Assembly (NCBI GenBank): GCA_017964115.1
Contig: JAGCSL010000029.1
Coordinates: 1 to 13,763 of the forward strand
Reading direction: 5' to 3'
Origin: Candidatus Saccharimonadota bacterium
Lineage (GTDB): Bacteria; Patescibacteriota; Saccharimonadia; Saccharimonadales; Saccharimonadaceae
DNA: 13,763 nt
Shown here: positions 12,693 to 13,763 of the stretch, one piece after another
Layout: every line of letters begins with the position of its first letter
Numbering within the stretch: the first letter of the stretch is position 1
Position numbers and translations under genes: made by a program
The notes under the pieces: generated by a model
Databases searched by the model: none
What the model saw: only the letters and a program-made list of their open reading frames with translations
Told to the model about the DNA's origin: nothing

Positions 12693-13334
12693 ATGGAACA
12701 AAAACCTACGTTTGGACAAAAATACCCTGCACTCAAAGATATTCTGAGCTTTTTGGCCTTTGTCGGTGCCGTAGCACTAGGGACTTTTATCTTGAATAGT
12801 TTTATTTTTCGCAGCTATAACGTCATTGGCGGCAGTATGGAGAATACTCTGCAATCTGGCGATCGCGTCATTGTTAACCGTGTACCGGTTAGCATTGCGC
12901 ACTTCAATGAGCAAGAATATGTGCCAGAGCGTGGACAAATTGTCGTGTTCGCAAATGGTGGTAGTGGAGCGCTAATGAATTGTGATCCGCTCGAAGGTAT
13001 TACCGATCAGTATATTATTAAGCGCGTAATCGCCTTCCCTGGCGAACGCGTAAAACTCGAGAATAGCGTTCTAACTGTTTACAATGAAGAGCATCCGGAA
13101 GGTTTTAACCCCGATTTAGACACGCGCAAATCTGATACGGATGGCCCAAAAACCGAAATTGCTGGTTCGGTCAATATGATTGTGCCAGAGGGCGAGTTGT
13201 TCGTCTCTGGCGATAATCGCGAAGGTTCTAATTCTTACGATTCACGCAATGGCCTCGGCACAGTGCCGTTTTGCCGCGTGGTTGGACCGGTCGTAAGCCG
13301 AATTTTCCCCTTCACTTCTATTAGATTCTTTTAG
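12693..13334 (+). CDS. lepB: Signal peptidase I
   Basis: This is the membrane peptidase that cuts signal peptides from exported proteins, for example the surface protein at 6530-8332. The 213-residue product has one N-terminal membrane segment (about 17-36). The catalytic Ser48 is in GGSMENTL, where the usual SMxPT proline is Asn. The general base Lys110 is in YIIKRVIAFPGE, and the conserved SGDNREGSNSYDSRNGLGTVP box lies near the C-terminus. I chose ATG 12693 because the family starts just before the membrane segment, and because the frame further upstream runs through the divergent promoter and gene. An extended -10 lies 7 nt upstream, so the message is leaderless. I see no clear terminator in the 45 bases between it and the convergent rmuC. 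Confidence 0.95.
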   Translation: MEQKPTFGQKYPALKDILSFLAFVGAVALGTFILNSFIFRSYNVIGGSMENTLQSGDRVIVNRVPVSIAHFNEQEYVPERGQIVVFANGGSGALMNCDPLEGITDQYIIKRVIAFPGERVKLENSVLTVYNEEHPEGFNPDLDTRKSDTDGPKTEIAGSVNMIVPEGELFVSGDNREGSNSYDSRNGLGTVPFCRVVGPVVSRIFPFTSIRFF

Positions 13335-13379
13335 TTTAAGTAAAGGAAGAGGGGGATTGTTAATTTGTTTTTTGCCCGT

Positions 13380-13763
13380 TTAATCCTCCAGTAGCGGGCG
13401 GTCGACTACTGTTGGCTCTATAGTCGTTTCGCTAGCCGTGATCTTCACGACATCCTTGTCGATTTGGGAGAGAGATTTATAGGCGGTATTGTAATGATTT
13501 ACAGTGGTGCCGAGCGAGGAGCCGAGTTTGCCCATATAGGTATCGAAAGCGGTAATATGTTGTCCAAGTTTGGCGACACGAGCTTGAATTTCGGCAGTAT
13601 CTTTCTCGATCTCGAGACTACGTAGGCCTTGGAGAATGGTTTGCAAATAGGCCATAAAGCTAGTTGGGCTAACGATAATTACCTTTTTATCGCGATAGGC
13701 ATATTCAATGAGGTCGCGCTCCGAGCCAGTAGTACCAACCTTATTAATCAATAGGTCATAGTA
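13380..13763 (-). CDS. rmuC: RmuC-family protein, C-terminal part (cut by the right edge)
   Basis: RmuC proteins limit DNA inversions between short repeats and have a coiled-coil region followed by a nuclease-like domain. Only the last 127 codons are in the window, and the frame stays open to the edge. The visible part has KVIIVSPTSFMAYLQTIL, the family's typical V-V-SPT-L segment. It continues through a helical stretch with EIQARVAKLGQHITAFDTYMGKLG and a YNTAYKSL segment, as in known RmuC C-termini. It ends in a Thr/Pro/Asp tail of about 20 residues. The first 3/4 of the protein, including most of the predicted nuclease core, is not visible, so integrity cannot be judged. Confidence 0.85.
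   Translation of the reverse strand, partial: YYDLLINKVGTTGSERDLIEYAYRDKKVIIVSPTSFMAYLQTILQGLRSLEIEKDTAEIQARVAKLGQHITAFDTYMGKLGSSLGTTVNHYNTAYKSLSQIDKDVVKITASETTIEPTVVDRPLLED

Noticed and set aside
13335..13379. Possible terminator between lepB and rmuC
   Set aside because: There is a T-rich stretch (TTGTTTTTTG) but no pairing stem before it on either strand.

Overview
The window reads as ordinary chromosomal DNA of a small-genome bacterium from the Candidate Phyla Radiation, most probably Saccharibacteria (TM7). This is inferred from the proteins and the layout; no rRNA is present to prove it. The clues are divergent, lysine-rich housekeeping proteins, lineage-restricted membrane and surface proteins, very compact intergenic spaces, and a code in which TGA is a normal stop. 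The one TGA-ended gene stops just before its terminator hairpin, which argues against the TGA=Gly code of Gracilibacteria/Absconditabacteria.

Layout, left to right. The 5' end of an unidentified minus-strand gene (1-71) leaves the window under a strong promoter. A minus-strand block follows: a gene for a small acidic tail-anchored protein (4375-4617), then pheS-pheT (both Phe-tRNA synthetase subunits), then a membrane-anchored FKBP prolyl isomerase closed by a terminator at 129-156. Divergent from it is a plus-strand MIP/aquaporin gene (4748-5776) with a long lysine-rich N-terminal tail. Next is a monocistronic plus-strand gene for a small cysteine-containing anchored protein (5928-6431), convergent with a 600-residue surface protein on the minus strand (6530-8332). 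The rpsB-tsf operon (S2, EF-Ts; minus) follows, then a second monocistronic plus-strand orphan gene (10017-10460). A minus-strand pair encodes a multi-pass membrane protein and an HtrA-like protease (10528-12632). Divergent from it is lepB, signal peptidase I (12693-13334), and the 3' end of rmuC (minus) fills the right edge. No stretch longer than about 300 bases lacks a gene. I saw no tRNA, rRNA, CRISPR array, insertion sequence or origin.

Two themes connect the genes. One is translation: pheS, pheT, rpsB and tsf. The other is the cell envelope: FKBP foldase, HtrA protease, signal peptidase I, aquaporin, a surface protein with a sortase-like tail, and several small anchored proteins.

The strongest unexplained signal is regulatory. 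All ten promoters I can place carry an extended -10 of the form TGN-TANAAT or close to it, and three share the identical 11-mer TATGATATAAT. At four of them the start codon lies only 7-10 nt after the -10, so the mRNAs should be leaderless or nearly so. Genes inside operons and the remaining first genes keep clear Shine-Dalgarno sequences. Two envelope-protein genes have start regions folded into hairpins that cover the Shine-Dalgarno or the AUG.
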